Assembly (NCBI RefSeq): GCF_033568475.1
Contig: NC_133122.1
Coordinates: forward strand, 114,034,289-114,098,288
DNA: 64,000 nucleotides
Origin: Henckelia pumila
Taxonomy: Eukaryota > Streptophyta > Magnoliopsida > Lamiales > Gesneriaceae
Reading direction: 5' to 3'
The translations under genes were made by a program, and so were the position numbers. Below the pieces are notes generated by a model. That model saw only the letters and a list, made by a program, of their open reading frames with translations, was not told the origin of the DNA and did no database searches. Positions 37,057-47,979 of the stretch are shown in pieces; within the stretch, counting starts at the first letter, position 1, and every line of letters starts with the position of its first letter.

Positions 37057-39962
37057 ATATCCGAGAGATACCAGTGGTTCGTGACTTTCCAGATGTGTTT
37101 CCAGAGGAAATTTCAGGTTTGCCACTAGTTAGGGAGATTGAGTTTGGCATTGAATTAGTGTCAAGGACTGCACCGATTTCTAGAACTCCTTACCGATTGG
37201 CACTGTCAGAAATGAAAGAGCTGCAGAAGCAATTGCAAGATCTTCTTGATAAAGGTTATATTCGACCTAGTGTTTCGCCATGGGGAGCCCCAGTACTGTT
37301 TGTCAAGAAGAAGGATGGGTCGATGCGGTTGTGTATTGACTACCGTCAGTTGAATCAAGTGACAGTGAAGAATAAGTATCCTCTTCCGCGGTTAGATGAT
37401 CTCTTTGATCAGTTGCAGGGTACATCTGTCTATTCGAAGATTGATCTTCGGTCTGGGTATCATCAGTTGCGAGTTCGATAGGAGGATGTTCCTAAGACAG
37501 CATTTCGTATGCGGTATGGACACTATGAGTTTCTAGTGATGCCGTTTGGTTTGACGAATGCTCCAGCTATTTTTATGGATCAGATGAACAGAGTTTTCCG
37601 CGACTTTCTAGATAAGTTCGTGGTGGTGTTCATCGATGAAATTTTGGTGTACTCTCGCAGCATGGATGAGCATGCCTACCATCTCTATACTGTACTGCAG
37701 GTCTTGAGGGAGAGACAGTTGTATGCAAAGCTGAGTAAGTGTGACTTCTGGATTGACCGAGTTGTGTTCCTTGGTCATGTCATTTCTCAAGATGGCGTAT
37801 CTGTTGATCCTAGCAAGACAGAAACTATTTTGAATTGGTCACGTCCGACTACAGCTTCTGAGATTCGTAGTTTCCTTGGTTTAGCAGGATACTATCGTCG
37901 TTTTGTGGAGAATTTCTCTCAGATAGCTAAGCCTTTGACTCAGTTGACGAAGAAAGATGTTTCTTTCATTTGGTCTGATGCTTGTGAAGACAGTTTTTGT
38001 GAGTTGAGACGTCGTCTGACGACAGCTCCAGTTCTTGCTTTACCGTCTGGATCAGGTGGTTTTGTAGTCTTCACTGATGCTTCTCTCCAGGGTTTGGGGT
38101 GTGTGTTGACTCAGAATGGCCACGTGATCGCTTATGCCTCCAGAAAGTTGAAGACTCACGAGGAGAACTATCCCGTACATGATTTAGAGCTTGCAGCCAT
38201 TGTCTTTGCTCTTAAGATATGGCGTCACTATTTGTACGGAGAACGATTCAAGATCTTCACCGATCATAAGAGTTTGAAGTATCTGTTCACTCAGGCTGAG
38301 TTGAACATGCGGCAGCTTCGTTGGATGGATCTGTTGAAGGATTACGACTGTGAGATCAAGTACCATCCAGGTTCTTCAAATCCTGTTGCTGATGCGCTTA
38401 GTCGCAAAATTTATGTGAGTTCCCTTCATACCAGTTCAGTTTCGAAGGCAGTGGAGGAGTGTTGTTCTTTAGGATTCACATTCCGTCATAAGAAAGAACA
38501 GCAAGGGATTCGTGTTTCTTCTGTGCTTGCAGAGCCAGCGCTATACAGACGAATCTGGGAAGCTCAGAATTCTGATCTAAAGACTCAGAAGTTGGCCCGT
38601 TTGGATGAGGGTAGTAATACTTCTGGTTTTCATCTGCAATGAGACGGTCTGTTGTGTCTTTCTGGTCGAGTTGTGGTACCCGAGGATTCTACTTTGAGGG
38701 ATGAGATCTTATCGCAAGCTCACCGCAGTCGATTTTCTGTACATCCAGGTAGCATGAAGATGTATAAGGATCTTCGCACTCGATTTTGGTGGAAAGGGAT
38801 GAAGCGCAGCGTTTATCAGTTCGTATCCCGATGCCTTGTGTGTCAACAAGTCAAGGCAGAGTTTAGACGATCCGGAGGGTTACTTCACAGCTTAGAGATT
38901 TCTGAATGGAAGTGGGAGCATGTGACGATGGATTTTGTCACCCACTTGCCTATGTCTTCCAGGAATTGTGATGCTATTTGGGTTATCGTGGATCGGTTGT
39001 CGAAGTCAGCGCATTTTCTTCCCTATAACCGCGATTACACCTTTGATAGAATGGCGCAATTATATGTGCGAGAGATTGTTCGATTGCATGGGATTCCGTT
39101 GAGCATTGTCAGCGATAGAGATCCGAGGTTCACCTCGAGATTTTGGGGTAGTTTCCAGCGAGCCCTTGGTACTACTTTGAGCTTGAGTACGGCTTATCAT
39201 CCAGAGACTGATGGACAATCGGAGAGGACTATCTGTACTCTAGAGGATATGCTTTGCGCGACGGTGATGGATTTTGGTCCAGCGTGGCATGATCATTTAC
39301 CCTTGGTGGAGTTCGCCTACAACAATAGCTATCATAGCAGCATTGGCATGGCACCATTTGAGGCTCTTTATGGACGTCGTTGTCGTACACCTTTGTTTTG
39401 GGACGAGGTTTGTGAGCGGCAGGTGGAGGGTCCTCAGATGATTCAGCAGATGACTGATGCAGTAGAATTGATCCGACGCAGGGTTAAGGCAGCCCAGGAT
39501 CGACAGGCTAGCTACGCGAACACTCACCGCAGGCCACTTCATTTTGAGGTAGGGGAATATGTTTTCTTGCGTGTGTCACCTTTTCGGAAGGTAATGAGGT
39601 TTGGTCGCAAGGGTAAGTTGTCACCAAGATTTATTGGTCCTTTCGAGATTCTCGAGAAAGTTGGAGACGTGGCTTATCATCTAGCCTTGCTACCGAATCT
39701 TTCGAAGATTCATGATGTGTTTCATGTGTCTTTGTTGAGACAGTACGTGGTGGATCAGTCCCACATCTTGCGTCCGACTGAGGTGCAACTAGACCACGAT
39801 TTGTCATATGTGGAGTCTCTCAGGATTCTCGACAGGAAGGACAAGGTGCTTCGTAACAAGCGCATACCGTTGGTGATGGTACAGTGGCAACGCAGAGGTA
39901 CAGAGGAAGCTACTTGGGAGTTGGAGAGTCAGATGTTAGCCGAGCACCCCGAGTTGTTTTAA
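37057..39962 (+). pseudogene. Gypsy C pol (RT, RNase H, integrase), 3' half
   Basis: It continues the frame of 26276-27860 after B. It encodes RT, RNase H ([14 protein letters not shown]), integrase H2C2 zinc-binding ([18 protein letters not shown]) and DDE core, and a chromodomain-like end (VMVQWQRRG, EATWELESQM). TAG at 37479-37481 and TGA at 38640-38642 interrupt the frame. The RT active site reads FIDEI: codon 37638-37640 is GAA where Asp is required in the YxDD-type box, so the enzyme would be inactive even without the stops. Confidence 0.93.
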
Positions 39963-40048
39963 GATTTTGTACTCTATTGTATCGTATGTATATTATTCAG
40001 TTGTAATAAGAGCATTGATTTTGCGTTCTATGTTTTCCTTAAAATGTA

Positions 40049-40082
40049 ATTTCGAGGACGAAATTTCTTAAGTGGAGGAGAA
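40049..40082 (+). other. Conserved pre-PPT hairpin and polypurine tract of C
   Basis: ATTTCGAGGACGAAAT at 40049-40064 is followed by AAGTGGAGGAGAA immediately before the LTR. Confidence 0.8.
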
Positions 40083-41472
40083 TGTAGTGACCGCAATTAA
40101 TCAAGGTAATTAAGGAAATTAATTACTAAATTTTGCCTAAAATTATCCGAAGTGGATCGAAAGCTCCGAAGCACAGATCGGAAGCTCCGATCGGGATCAG
40201 ACGTTCCGTTGGAGGATCGGACGTTCCGTTCTGGCTAGGGCTGGCGTCATCACCGACGTCAGCAAGATGACGTCACTGCTTACGCACGTGAGGTGACATC
40301 GGACGTTCTGATGTCACGATCGGACGCTCCGTTCGCGATCGGACATTTCGATGAGGGATCGAACGTTCCGATCGCCGTCTATAAATAAGGGGTCCGAGCC
40401 CTCATTCTGTGCACCGATTTTCCCTCCTTTCCTCTGGTTTTCGAACCTTATTACTTAGATCTACGGAGTTCTAGTCATCCTATTGGGAATCCGGAAGTTT
40501 CCTAGCGATCCCGGCGTCGTAGCGGAGGTGTGCCTAAGTTTTGACGCGATTCTACACCAGCGGGCTGACGACGGACGAAGGTATAATTTGGCTTCCTAAA
40601 AATATTTAGGAGTATGCAATAGCTTAGTTAAGGCTTTTAGAGCTTAATTGTTGATGCATGGATATTTGCATTGTAGTAGCTAGTAGACTGGACTAGTAGG
40701 CTTGGAGTCTAGACCAGCAAAGCTAGGTTTGACCAGCAGTGTTGGAGGTACGTAAGTACTGACCGAGATAGCCGGCATGATATATTTGCTTATATGTTGC
40801 ATGAGTATGTGCTATATGTTTTATCATGTTTTAGCATGTTTTACCGCCTTAGCACATACATGATTTTACGTGTGACTGCATCCGGAGAAATGTGAGTCAT
40901 TGACAGTCTCCATAGGGAACGATGACCTCATTTTGGACTCGAGTCAGGTATGACAGTTTCCATATGAGGCTTGTATCCTGTTTTGGATTCGGGTCAGGAT
41001 GGGGTTGGCTCAGCCCTGATATGGAATATACGAGTACCCCGCGGAGTAGCTCTCTAGCCGGTACTGTATATTCTCGGCGCCATAAGCAAGTGTTTTCACT
41101 TGATTTTTAAATCATCTGTGTGCGCATATTTGTATTTATATCATTGCTTCGTATTGAGCGTTCTAGCTCACGCCCCTGTGTTTGGGTATTGTGTACCTTG
41201 TGGCGGGGCAGGTTTGAGGCTGGACGGTTCAGGCGGCTCTCAGCAGGATTGAGACTTTGGAGAGTCCAAGGTTGTAGAGGGTAGGGATTTATTTACCCTG
41301 AACCTTCGATTTGGTTGTATAACAGTACTTATACACTTGTGATAGCGTCAGTTGTATTCTGCCGATTGGATTTGTTGTATTTTAATTATCCGCTCTTTAC
41401 GCTTTAAGCTTTTATTGCGTGCGCTTTTACTATAACTCTGATTAGATAGTGGATCCGGGTTGGGTCACTACA
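40083..41472 (+). repeat. 3' LTR of Gypsy C
   Basis: An uninterrupted 1390-bp LTR, the reference for rebuilding the split 5' LTR. It ends CACTACA, followed by ACTTT and the D LTR. Confidence 0.95.
40155..40387 (+). promoter_or_regulatory. GGACGTTCC box array with TATA box (C 3' LTR)
   Basis: The same eight boxes as in the 5' LTR, several now decayed by C/T or G/A changes (for example GGACATTTC, GAACGTTCC, GGACGTTCT). The TATA box CTATAAATA is at 40379-40387. Confidence 0.7.
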
Positions 41473-41477
41473 ACTTT

Positions 41478-42557
41478 GGAATGGAATAAGGACGATTAAC
41501 TTGAATCCGGATTGATTCGAGTGTCCTAGTAGAAATCACATACTTGCATGTTTATATGCTTATTTGAACTTGATTGAATTGATATTTGAATGCATGAGAT
41601 TTCATATGCATTCATATTGAGCCGATTGATTATTCATTTTGAATTAGACGATCTGGAGATTATAGTTGAGTGGTCTTGGTAGGCGATTTACTACGAGCGT
41701 CGATTAACTCACTATAATGCTCTGGAGTCTAGAGGACTAAAATATACCTCGTCCACCTCGAAAGGGGAGTTCGGTGTGATTGTTGGATGTTTTAACCTCG
41801 GGATCCCAAACCGAAGAAAGAAAGAAAGAAGAATTCCGTTTGATAATCCAGAAGTTTTAAAGTCATGCATATCATTTTATTCCGCAGCGAAATGAACTAC
41901 TTGAAGATTATGTGAAATTTGATTATATATCATGTTTTGATATATTATGTGCTATTGTATGTTAGTCTCTTTTACTGGAAATATTATTCTCACCGGATTA
42001 TCCGGCTGTTGTCTTGTCTTTGTTTGTGTGTTTGGCAACAGGTGGGGCAGAACCGAGTCAGAGGCAGCATGGCTAAGGGTTGAGTTGATTAGAAGTGAGA
42101 ATTGGTGTTTTGGGAGTCGAATTGTAATCGAACTTAGATTGTATTCGAACTTTTATTGTTCTATTATTTTGAATAAGTTAGATTGAAGCATGTTCTACTA
42201 GTTGAGATTATATAACTTTAGAACTACCTTGTAATGGATTTATGCATGTTGTATCATTGGATTTGTAGTGCATGATGTTGATTTGGAAATGTTGGAGTTG
42301 AGCCTTTTTTATTTCTGTTTTTCCTTGATTCTGCAGCAGGGGGTGCTCGGTCGGCACTTTTTAGTAGACCGAGCGCAGCCCCCTTTCCGAGCGGCAGAAG
42401 GTTGGAAGGATTGGAGGCGCACGGTCTACATTTTTTAGCAGACCGAGCGCACCCCCTTTTTAAAAAAAAAATTTATTTCAGTTTTCTTTTAGACTTGGAT
42501 CTTGCATGCTTTAGTGTAGTTAATCCAAGATTAATTTATTAGCACCGAGGTCTCACA
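41478..42557 (+). repeat. 3' LTR of Gypsy D, right part
   Basis: It resumes the D LTR after C. It shares the GATCCCAAA region, the GTGGGGCAG region and the final GAGGTCTCACA with the B LTR, but has its own GC-rich cassette built on ACCGAGCGCA (about 42335-42460). The total D LTR is 890 + 1080 = 1970 bp. Confidence 0.88.
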
Positions 42558-42558
42558 G

Positions 42559-43312
42559 ATAGTAAGCCAATTTCAACCCCTCTTCCTATTAACTTCAAGT
42601 TATCCTATGATGTGTCCTAGCAGTGAAGCAGAAAGGATGTAAATGTCTCGAGTACCGTATGCATCATCATTGAGAAGTTTGATGTTTGCTATGATCTGTA
42701 CAATACTAGACATTGCACAAGCAGTGGGAGTAGTCAGTCGGTATATGGCGAATCCTGGACAAGAGCATTGGAGCACGGTTAAGAGGATCCTTAGATATAT
42801 TAAGGGTACCTCAGATGCTGCATTATGTTTTGGAGGATCAGATTTTACACTCAGGGGCTATGTGGATTCAGATTATGCAGGTGATTCAGATAAAAGAAAA
42901 TCTACTACTAGTTATGTGTTTACAGTTGCAGGAGGTGCAGTCAGCTAGGTTTAAAAACTGCAAATAGTTGTGGCATTATCTACAACGGAGGCAGAATACA
43001 TGGCAGCTATTCAAGCTTGCAAGGAGGCAATATGGATTAAAAGGTTATTGGAGGAGCTTGGGCACAAACAACAAAATATTCCTCTGTTTTGTGACAGTCA
43101 GAGTGTCTTGCTCATTGCAAGGAATCCAGCCTTTCATTCCAGGACTAAACACATTGGAGTTCAATTTCACTTTGTACGGGAAATTGTAGAGGAAGGAAGT
43201 GTGGATTTGTAGAAGATCTATACAAAGGATAACATAGCTGATATTCTGACCAAGCCAGTGAACACGGAGATGTTTGAGTGGTGTAGATCCTCAAGTGGAC
43301 TAGCAAAAACGT
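42559..43312 (+). pseudogene. Copia E RT end and RNase H, degenerate
   Basis: The recognisable parts are the end of RT (ILDIAQAVGVVSRYMANPG), RNase H with YVDSDYAGDSDKRKST, ALSTTEAEYMAAIQACKEAIW and the terminal DNIADILTKPV segment. A frame change near 42616, a stop at 42946-42948 and another at 43210-43212 break it. It resembles Tnt1/Tork-type Copia. Confidence 0.88.
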
Positions 43313-43389
43313 AAGCAGCGGGAATGGCAAGATTGAAAGGATGTGTGGAGATGTGTTTGATTCTCAATAAAATCTCCGAGTGGGAGAAA

Positions 43390-43887
43390 TGTTAGACATG
43401 GTGGCCTTATCATTTAATAAGGGTAGGTGGCAAATTGATTGTCAAAATTTTCCACCCGTTGAATCAGAACAAACAGGTGGATGGCAAATGGCAGTATGTG
43501 GACAAGGGTGGCAGAGGCAAAACAAATTCAATTTGGAATTCTTTTTGTTCTATTTACACTGAGAATGAGCTCTATAAATAGAGCCCTCAGTTCAGCATTT
43601 CAAGTATCCCATTCTCAAGCAAATCATCCGAGCTTGAGTTTCTTCTTTCTCCTAAGTATTTTTATATATATATGTAAGATAGGTTTTCTCCTGTATTAAG
43701 AGAGTGAGTGTCTCTTTGGAAACACAGAGAGATGTTGTAATTCTCCAAATATTATAGTGGAATTTTTTGATCTTGCCCGTGGTTTTTACCCTAATAATTT
43801 TGGGGGTTTTCCACGTAAATCTTGGTGTCTATTTTATTTTTTAATTTTCATAGTTTCTATCTCGTGATGTTGCACCTGCGACCAACA
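43390..43887 (+). repeat. 3' LTR of Copia E
   Basis: It starts TGTTAG after GTGGGAGAAA and ends CCAACA, giving near-inverted ends. The TATA box CTATAAATA is at 43572-43580. The end coordinate is inferred from the CCAACA terminus. Confidence 0.7.
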
Positions 43888-45078
43888 AAAAGCTGATAAG
43901 TGCTTCATCGAAGCTCTCCAAACAGTACCAAAGTAAAGGGAAGAATAAAAGCCAAAATGAAGAAGAAACAGCGGCACGATTCCCTTCAAACCAAATAATC
44001 TTCTAATTTAGCTTCGACTTATCACAATCTGCAGCAACCACGCCGCCGGAAAAGACGATCGGAAAAGTCGGAACTCTTCTAAAAGAGGCGATGAACGGCT
44101 CAAGCGGCGACTTCAATGGGAAGAGCAAATGAGGGCTTAGACGGGGAACTGTTGAAGTGGAAGAGAAATGGGCCAAGCCCTAAAATCTTTAAGTTGAAGC
44201 GAGAGAGAAATGGGCTAAAGTGGCCAAAATATAAATGCAAACAAATATACAGCTAAAAACAAAATACTTGTTTAAAATTTTACAAAATCTACACAGACAA
44301 GCGAAAATTTTGGTACAATATAATACAATATCGAAAATTTTGATATATTAAAATTTTTCGGTATGATAAATGTGGTGTGCTATAATTTTTTTATATTTTC
44401 TCACCTCTATATTTATTCAGCTTTAATAGTGAAAATCAGATCGTTGGGAGAAAAACATTTATTTTATCGAAAAAATACTTGTTATCTAAATTTCACGTGC
44501 ACATTTACATGCTAATAAACAATTATACGCAGATATATATACGTAAATTGATTTTTTTTTAAATCTAAAATATAGTTTTACATTTACATATAATAACTTT
44601 TATATAAAATATAATGAGATCAGATTAATAAATAATTAATTTTTTATGTTCTAATTTATTGTTTTTAATTAACCACTAATTTATTATACTTTTTATTTCA
44701 AAATAATGGTATTTACTCAATATTTTATTTGAATCAAGTATTAACTCCTTCCTTTTCTTTAATATTTTCTCTTTAATCCCACTTTTACAAATTATTTATT
44801 ATTTAACATATTTATAGAGATTTCTATATTTATATTATTTTAATTTCATTTTAATCAAATTAATTTTATACTATTAAAAATTATAATATCAAAATATTAT
44901 TTTAATTATACAATTATTATGCTCCCTCAATCTGAAATTCGAGGGTTTGGAATTTTTGTTCTTTATTATCATTTTTTAGAGTAGGTATTTAATTATAGAC
45001 TGTACCGTAAATCCAGCCTAAATTTCTTTAAATTGGATGATAATAAATTAGTATTATTATTTTTTTAATTTTAATTTT
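43888..45078. other. AT-rich intergenic stretch; possible displaced 5' UTR at its left
   Basis: From 43890 to 44250 the composition is gene-like (GGAAAAGACGATCGG, CGGCG runs) and, on the minus strand, looks like a promoter-proximal 5' UTR running into the Copia E LTR. No convincing coding frame was found. From 44250 to 45078 the DNA is AT-rich with no feature seen. Confidence 0.4.
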
Positions 45079-45127
45079 ATTTATTATTATTATTATTATT
45101 AGGCCTAGGTGAGTGAATTTTGCCAGA

Positions 45128-45202
<75 letters not shown>

Positions 45203-45240
45203 TTGGTTTTATGAGGCCTAGGTGAGTGCATTTTGCTAGA
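45079..45240. repeat. ATT microsatellite with flanking 27-bp duplication
   Basis: A short ATT array (45079-45100) and a long one (45128-45202, about 25 units) are separated by AGGCCTAGGTGAGTGAATTT (45101 on), which recurs at 45214-45240. This is likely replication slippage plus a local duplication. Confidence 0.9.
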
Positions 45241-45685
45241 ATGTTGTGAGATTACGGTTTTTTCCCCTGATAAAACCGTAGCCCCACCTCTTTTCCTTCT
45301 CAATGTTAGATCGAACTTCGAAGTATATGTTCAACTTTTCAGGTAAAATCATCTGCTTTTAATTTTCTTGTATCAATACAATTAAAATTTTCATCAGAAT
45401 TTTTGGCAAGTTGGTCTGTAACTTGCAAGATTATGAAAAAAAAAATCGATATCTTACAACTGGAAATTAGAATTGATATAATGAAACATAGAAAAGAAGT
45501 ATGTTACATAACATTATGTTTAACAAATAAAGTTACGCCCATATATTTGCAACACAAGTAAACGTAGTAATTCTAAACATGTATGTACAAAATGGCCACT
45601 TATTTCCCTTTACAAGCAAAAAGAGACCAATTCCCTATGTTACAGATTAGTGACAAACAAACTGGATTTACACAGAAACCGTGGT

Positions 45686-47064
45686 TTAGAAAGCTGAAAC
45701 AAGCCATCCGACGGTCCAACCGACCAGTAAACCAGCACCAGCAACGCTTAATCCTAGTGCAAAAGCAAAAGCATATTTGCATATGCAACATCCACCTTTA
45801 CCTGGATTCGTTTTTCTGATATTATGTATGTTCTTTCCCAGTACCATGTCTTTACCTGATGGGAGGTGACTTTTACTCCCATGTTGGAGGCAGAGTGTCT
45901 CAATTTGCAAAATTCGGATCCACTGCTTATGCCTGTCTGAAAAAAAGTTCGATCCTTCTCATCACAAGCATCCTGTGCTAACTTCTCGGCTTCTCTTGCA
46001 CGTGTTTGCGAATGGCAGAGTGCCTCTAAAAGCTGAGTTTTGTTGAGGTCAAAACTTTCTTGTCCTGGTGTAATTGATGAATCGACCTTAATTGTACCCA
46101 AGTTGCCATTGCTGCTCGAAGGACAGACAAATATATCACCAAGTTAGTAAGTAACTTGGATAATAAGTCGCAAAAGGAGGAGGGGCTCCTTCAATTTCTT
46201 ATGATTCAATTCGTCCATGGGAAGAGGCAGGAGGTGCTTTTCAAATTTCAATTATTAATGCAGCAAAAGATCAATCTAGGCTCGAAAAGCACTCTACAAA
46301 TTTCTTAAAAACAATACACATACGAGTCTATGGCCCGGCGGCTAGCACAAAAAATTCAAAGTGAAAAGTAATCATACATGTCAAGTGTGAGCCAGAGTCA
46401 CAGACTCCATGTCGCATGATCAATTTCTTTTTCCCCATAATTTCTACTGTCCCCTCTTCTAATCCAAAATTTCATGACCAACAAGGCCTTAATATTTTCT
46501 CCAGTGTCAGATTAAGCTAATGGCACTTGAATCGCTGTTTTTTCCCCCATAAACTCATGCATGAGGCGCATAAATTTGATAGCAGCTACAAAAAATTAGA
46601 AATCTTCGAGTATGGTTATCATATCCACCAGAAGAAAGAAAAGGAAGACCCATTTAACTTGGGTTTGCAAATAAAATATTCAGACAGTAAGTTAGTGGGA
46701 AGCCAATTTTTCAGAAACAAGTAAGGTAACAAGCACATGAATCCAATAGTAACCTCAAGCACTAAACAACCGGAAATCAAGCTGGGTAGGGAATCATCAT
46801 TCTCATATTCAACATCTGTAAGCATAGCTTCAAACAGATCTAAACCATCCAACCAAAACGCTCTTCATCCGATTACTCCAAGCTCCAAACACGCACAAGA
46901 AAATGATCAAATAGGAAATTAGGGTTTCAGCGACGGCGGGACGAATGAATCCATAGGCGTACCTTGTGATCAGACTCGAAGGCGAGAACCGACGATAGGA
47001 GTTTAAGGATGACGGCGGCGGCGAGAGGAGACATCGACGATCGAACTGCAGCCCAATTGGATTG
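45686..47064 (-). CDS. Candidate plant gene, C-terminal membrane-anchored protein (possibly degenerate)
   Basis: On the minus strand, exon 1 starts at ATG 47064 (hydrophobic MSPLAAAVILKLLSSVLAFE) and ends at a GT donor near 46962. An uncertain exon lies around 46852-46737. A better exon runs 46111-45856 with FDLNKTQLLEALCHSQTRAR. The end, stopping at 45686, holds the hydrophobic helix KYAFAFALGLSVAGAGLLVG. I recall an uncharacterised plant family with the same SQTRAREAE motif and final helix. The frame carrying EKDR and the frame carrying KQWIRILQIETLCL disagree near 45940, and the last intron would be only about 54 bp. It may therefore be a frameshifted copy. No function is assigned. Confidence 0.5.
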
Positions 47065-47132
47065 GGATTCCTCCAGAATTGAAGAAGAATACATTGTCTC
47101 GACCAAATTGGATTGGGATTCCACGAGAATTA
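47029..47132. repeat. Local direct repeat at the candidate gene 5' end
   Basis: ATTGGATTGGGATTCC followed by AGAATTRAAGAA occurs twice, about 50 bases apart (near 47055 and 47106), just upstream of the candidate ATG. It may be a small duplication within the 5' UTR. Confidence 0.6.
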
Positions 47133-47472
47133 AAGAAAAATCGAAGATGTATGATTTTGTTCGTTTAGAGAAACTCGAGGAACGTGAGAATTGAAGAAGA
47201 TCGGTGATTTTGGCTAAGATCCGAATTATAACCGAACGGGTAATTTAGTAGGGTCGGGTGATCCGTGAGAGTCAAATTATTTTATTATTATAAATATGGA
47301 TAAAGTTATCCGTGTCAAATCTGTGAGACCAAATCACAAAAGACGCGCTGATAAAAAAAATAACCATACATTTTCAAAGTTAGTTTTTCGAAATCATAAT
47401 TTTTACATAAAAACTCTTGTAAGACGGTCTCACGAATAATTTTTATGAAAAATATATTCTAATTGGGCCACA

Positions 47473-47737
47473 GGGCTAATTGCATTAATATCCCCTGTGA
47501 AAAGTCTAAAAGTCATAAAACCTCCTAAGAAATATTAATTGGCTAATGCATCCCTCAGTTTTCTAAAATGTAGCGCATTTCACCCTTATGTTATACAAAC
47601 TCGGACACATTTATACCCTTTCATAGGGGTTTTTATGCTAATTTTTTAAAAACATAGGGTCTAACATGCTATTAATTTTACACAGGGTATTTTATGTCTT
47701 TTAGACTTTTTACATGGGGTGTTGATGCAATTAGCCC
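47473..47737. mobile_element. Mutator-like MITE, 265 bp
   Basis: The terminal inverted repeats are about 48 bp, begin GGGCTAATTGCA and end TGCAATTAGCCC. The flanks TTGGGCCACA (47463-47472) and TTGGGCCATA (47738-47747) form a 10-bp target duplication with one mismatch. It has no coding capacity. The GGG terminus and the 9-11 bp TSD point to the MULE superfamily. Confidence 0.8.
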
Positions 47738-47979
47738 TTGGGCCATACATATGATTATGTATTATTTTTTATGTCAAAATATAACTCTTTATTGTAAATA
47801 TAAGTTAAATTTAACTCGTTTTACAAATAAAAATTTATGAGACACTCTCGCAAAATACTAACTCCAATGGATAATTCCTCAAAAAGGATGAAGTTTTAAG
47901 AATATCAATTAACACAAACAATAAAGTGCGTACTCAGAGAGAGAGAAACAATGTTTATAGTTTTGGTGTGTTATAACTT

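Larger units (their letters stand above)
13874..41472 (+). mobile_element. Gypsy LTR retrotransposon C (host of A and B)
   Basis: C is bounded by TGTAGTG..CACTACA LTRs and by the 5-bp duplication ACTTT (13869-13873 and 41473-41477). Without A and B it is about 7.5 kb. Its 5' LTR (658 + 733 bases) adds to 1391 bp against 1390 bp for the 3' LTR. Its gag-pol carries an in-frame junction across the B insertion. The LTRs differ at about 10 positions in the first 310 bases, mostly C/T and G/A changes, so it is clearly older than A and B. It belongs to the chromovirus-type Gypsy group by its integrase tail. Confidence 0.93.
11689..42557 (+). mobile_element. Gypsy LTR retrotransposon D (left-truncated, split by C)
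   Basis: Only the integrase end, the polypurine tract and the 3' LTR of D are present. The left side stops at Copia F. The 3' LTR is interrupted at 13873 by element C (with A and B inside it) and resumes at 41478. D is close kin to B: their integrase regions read almost the same and their LTRs share the start TGTAAYGCCCCGTTT and the end GAGGTCTCACA. The right flank starts with GATAG, inside Copia E; the matching left TSD would lie outside the window. Confidence 0.88.
42558..43887 (+). mobile_element. 3' end of Copia retrotransposon E, disrupted by D
   Basis: It contains the end of RT, RNase H, a polypurine tract (GAGTGGGAGAAA) and a 498-bp LTR starting TGTTAGACATGG and ending ACCAACA. D has replaced or displaced everything upstream. 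It is the outermost and probably oldest layer of the nest. Confidence 0.85.

Noticed and set aside
45028..45303. Isoleucine-rich minus-strand frame
   Set aside because: It is a translation of the ATT microsatellite.
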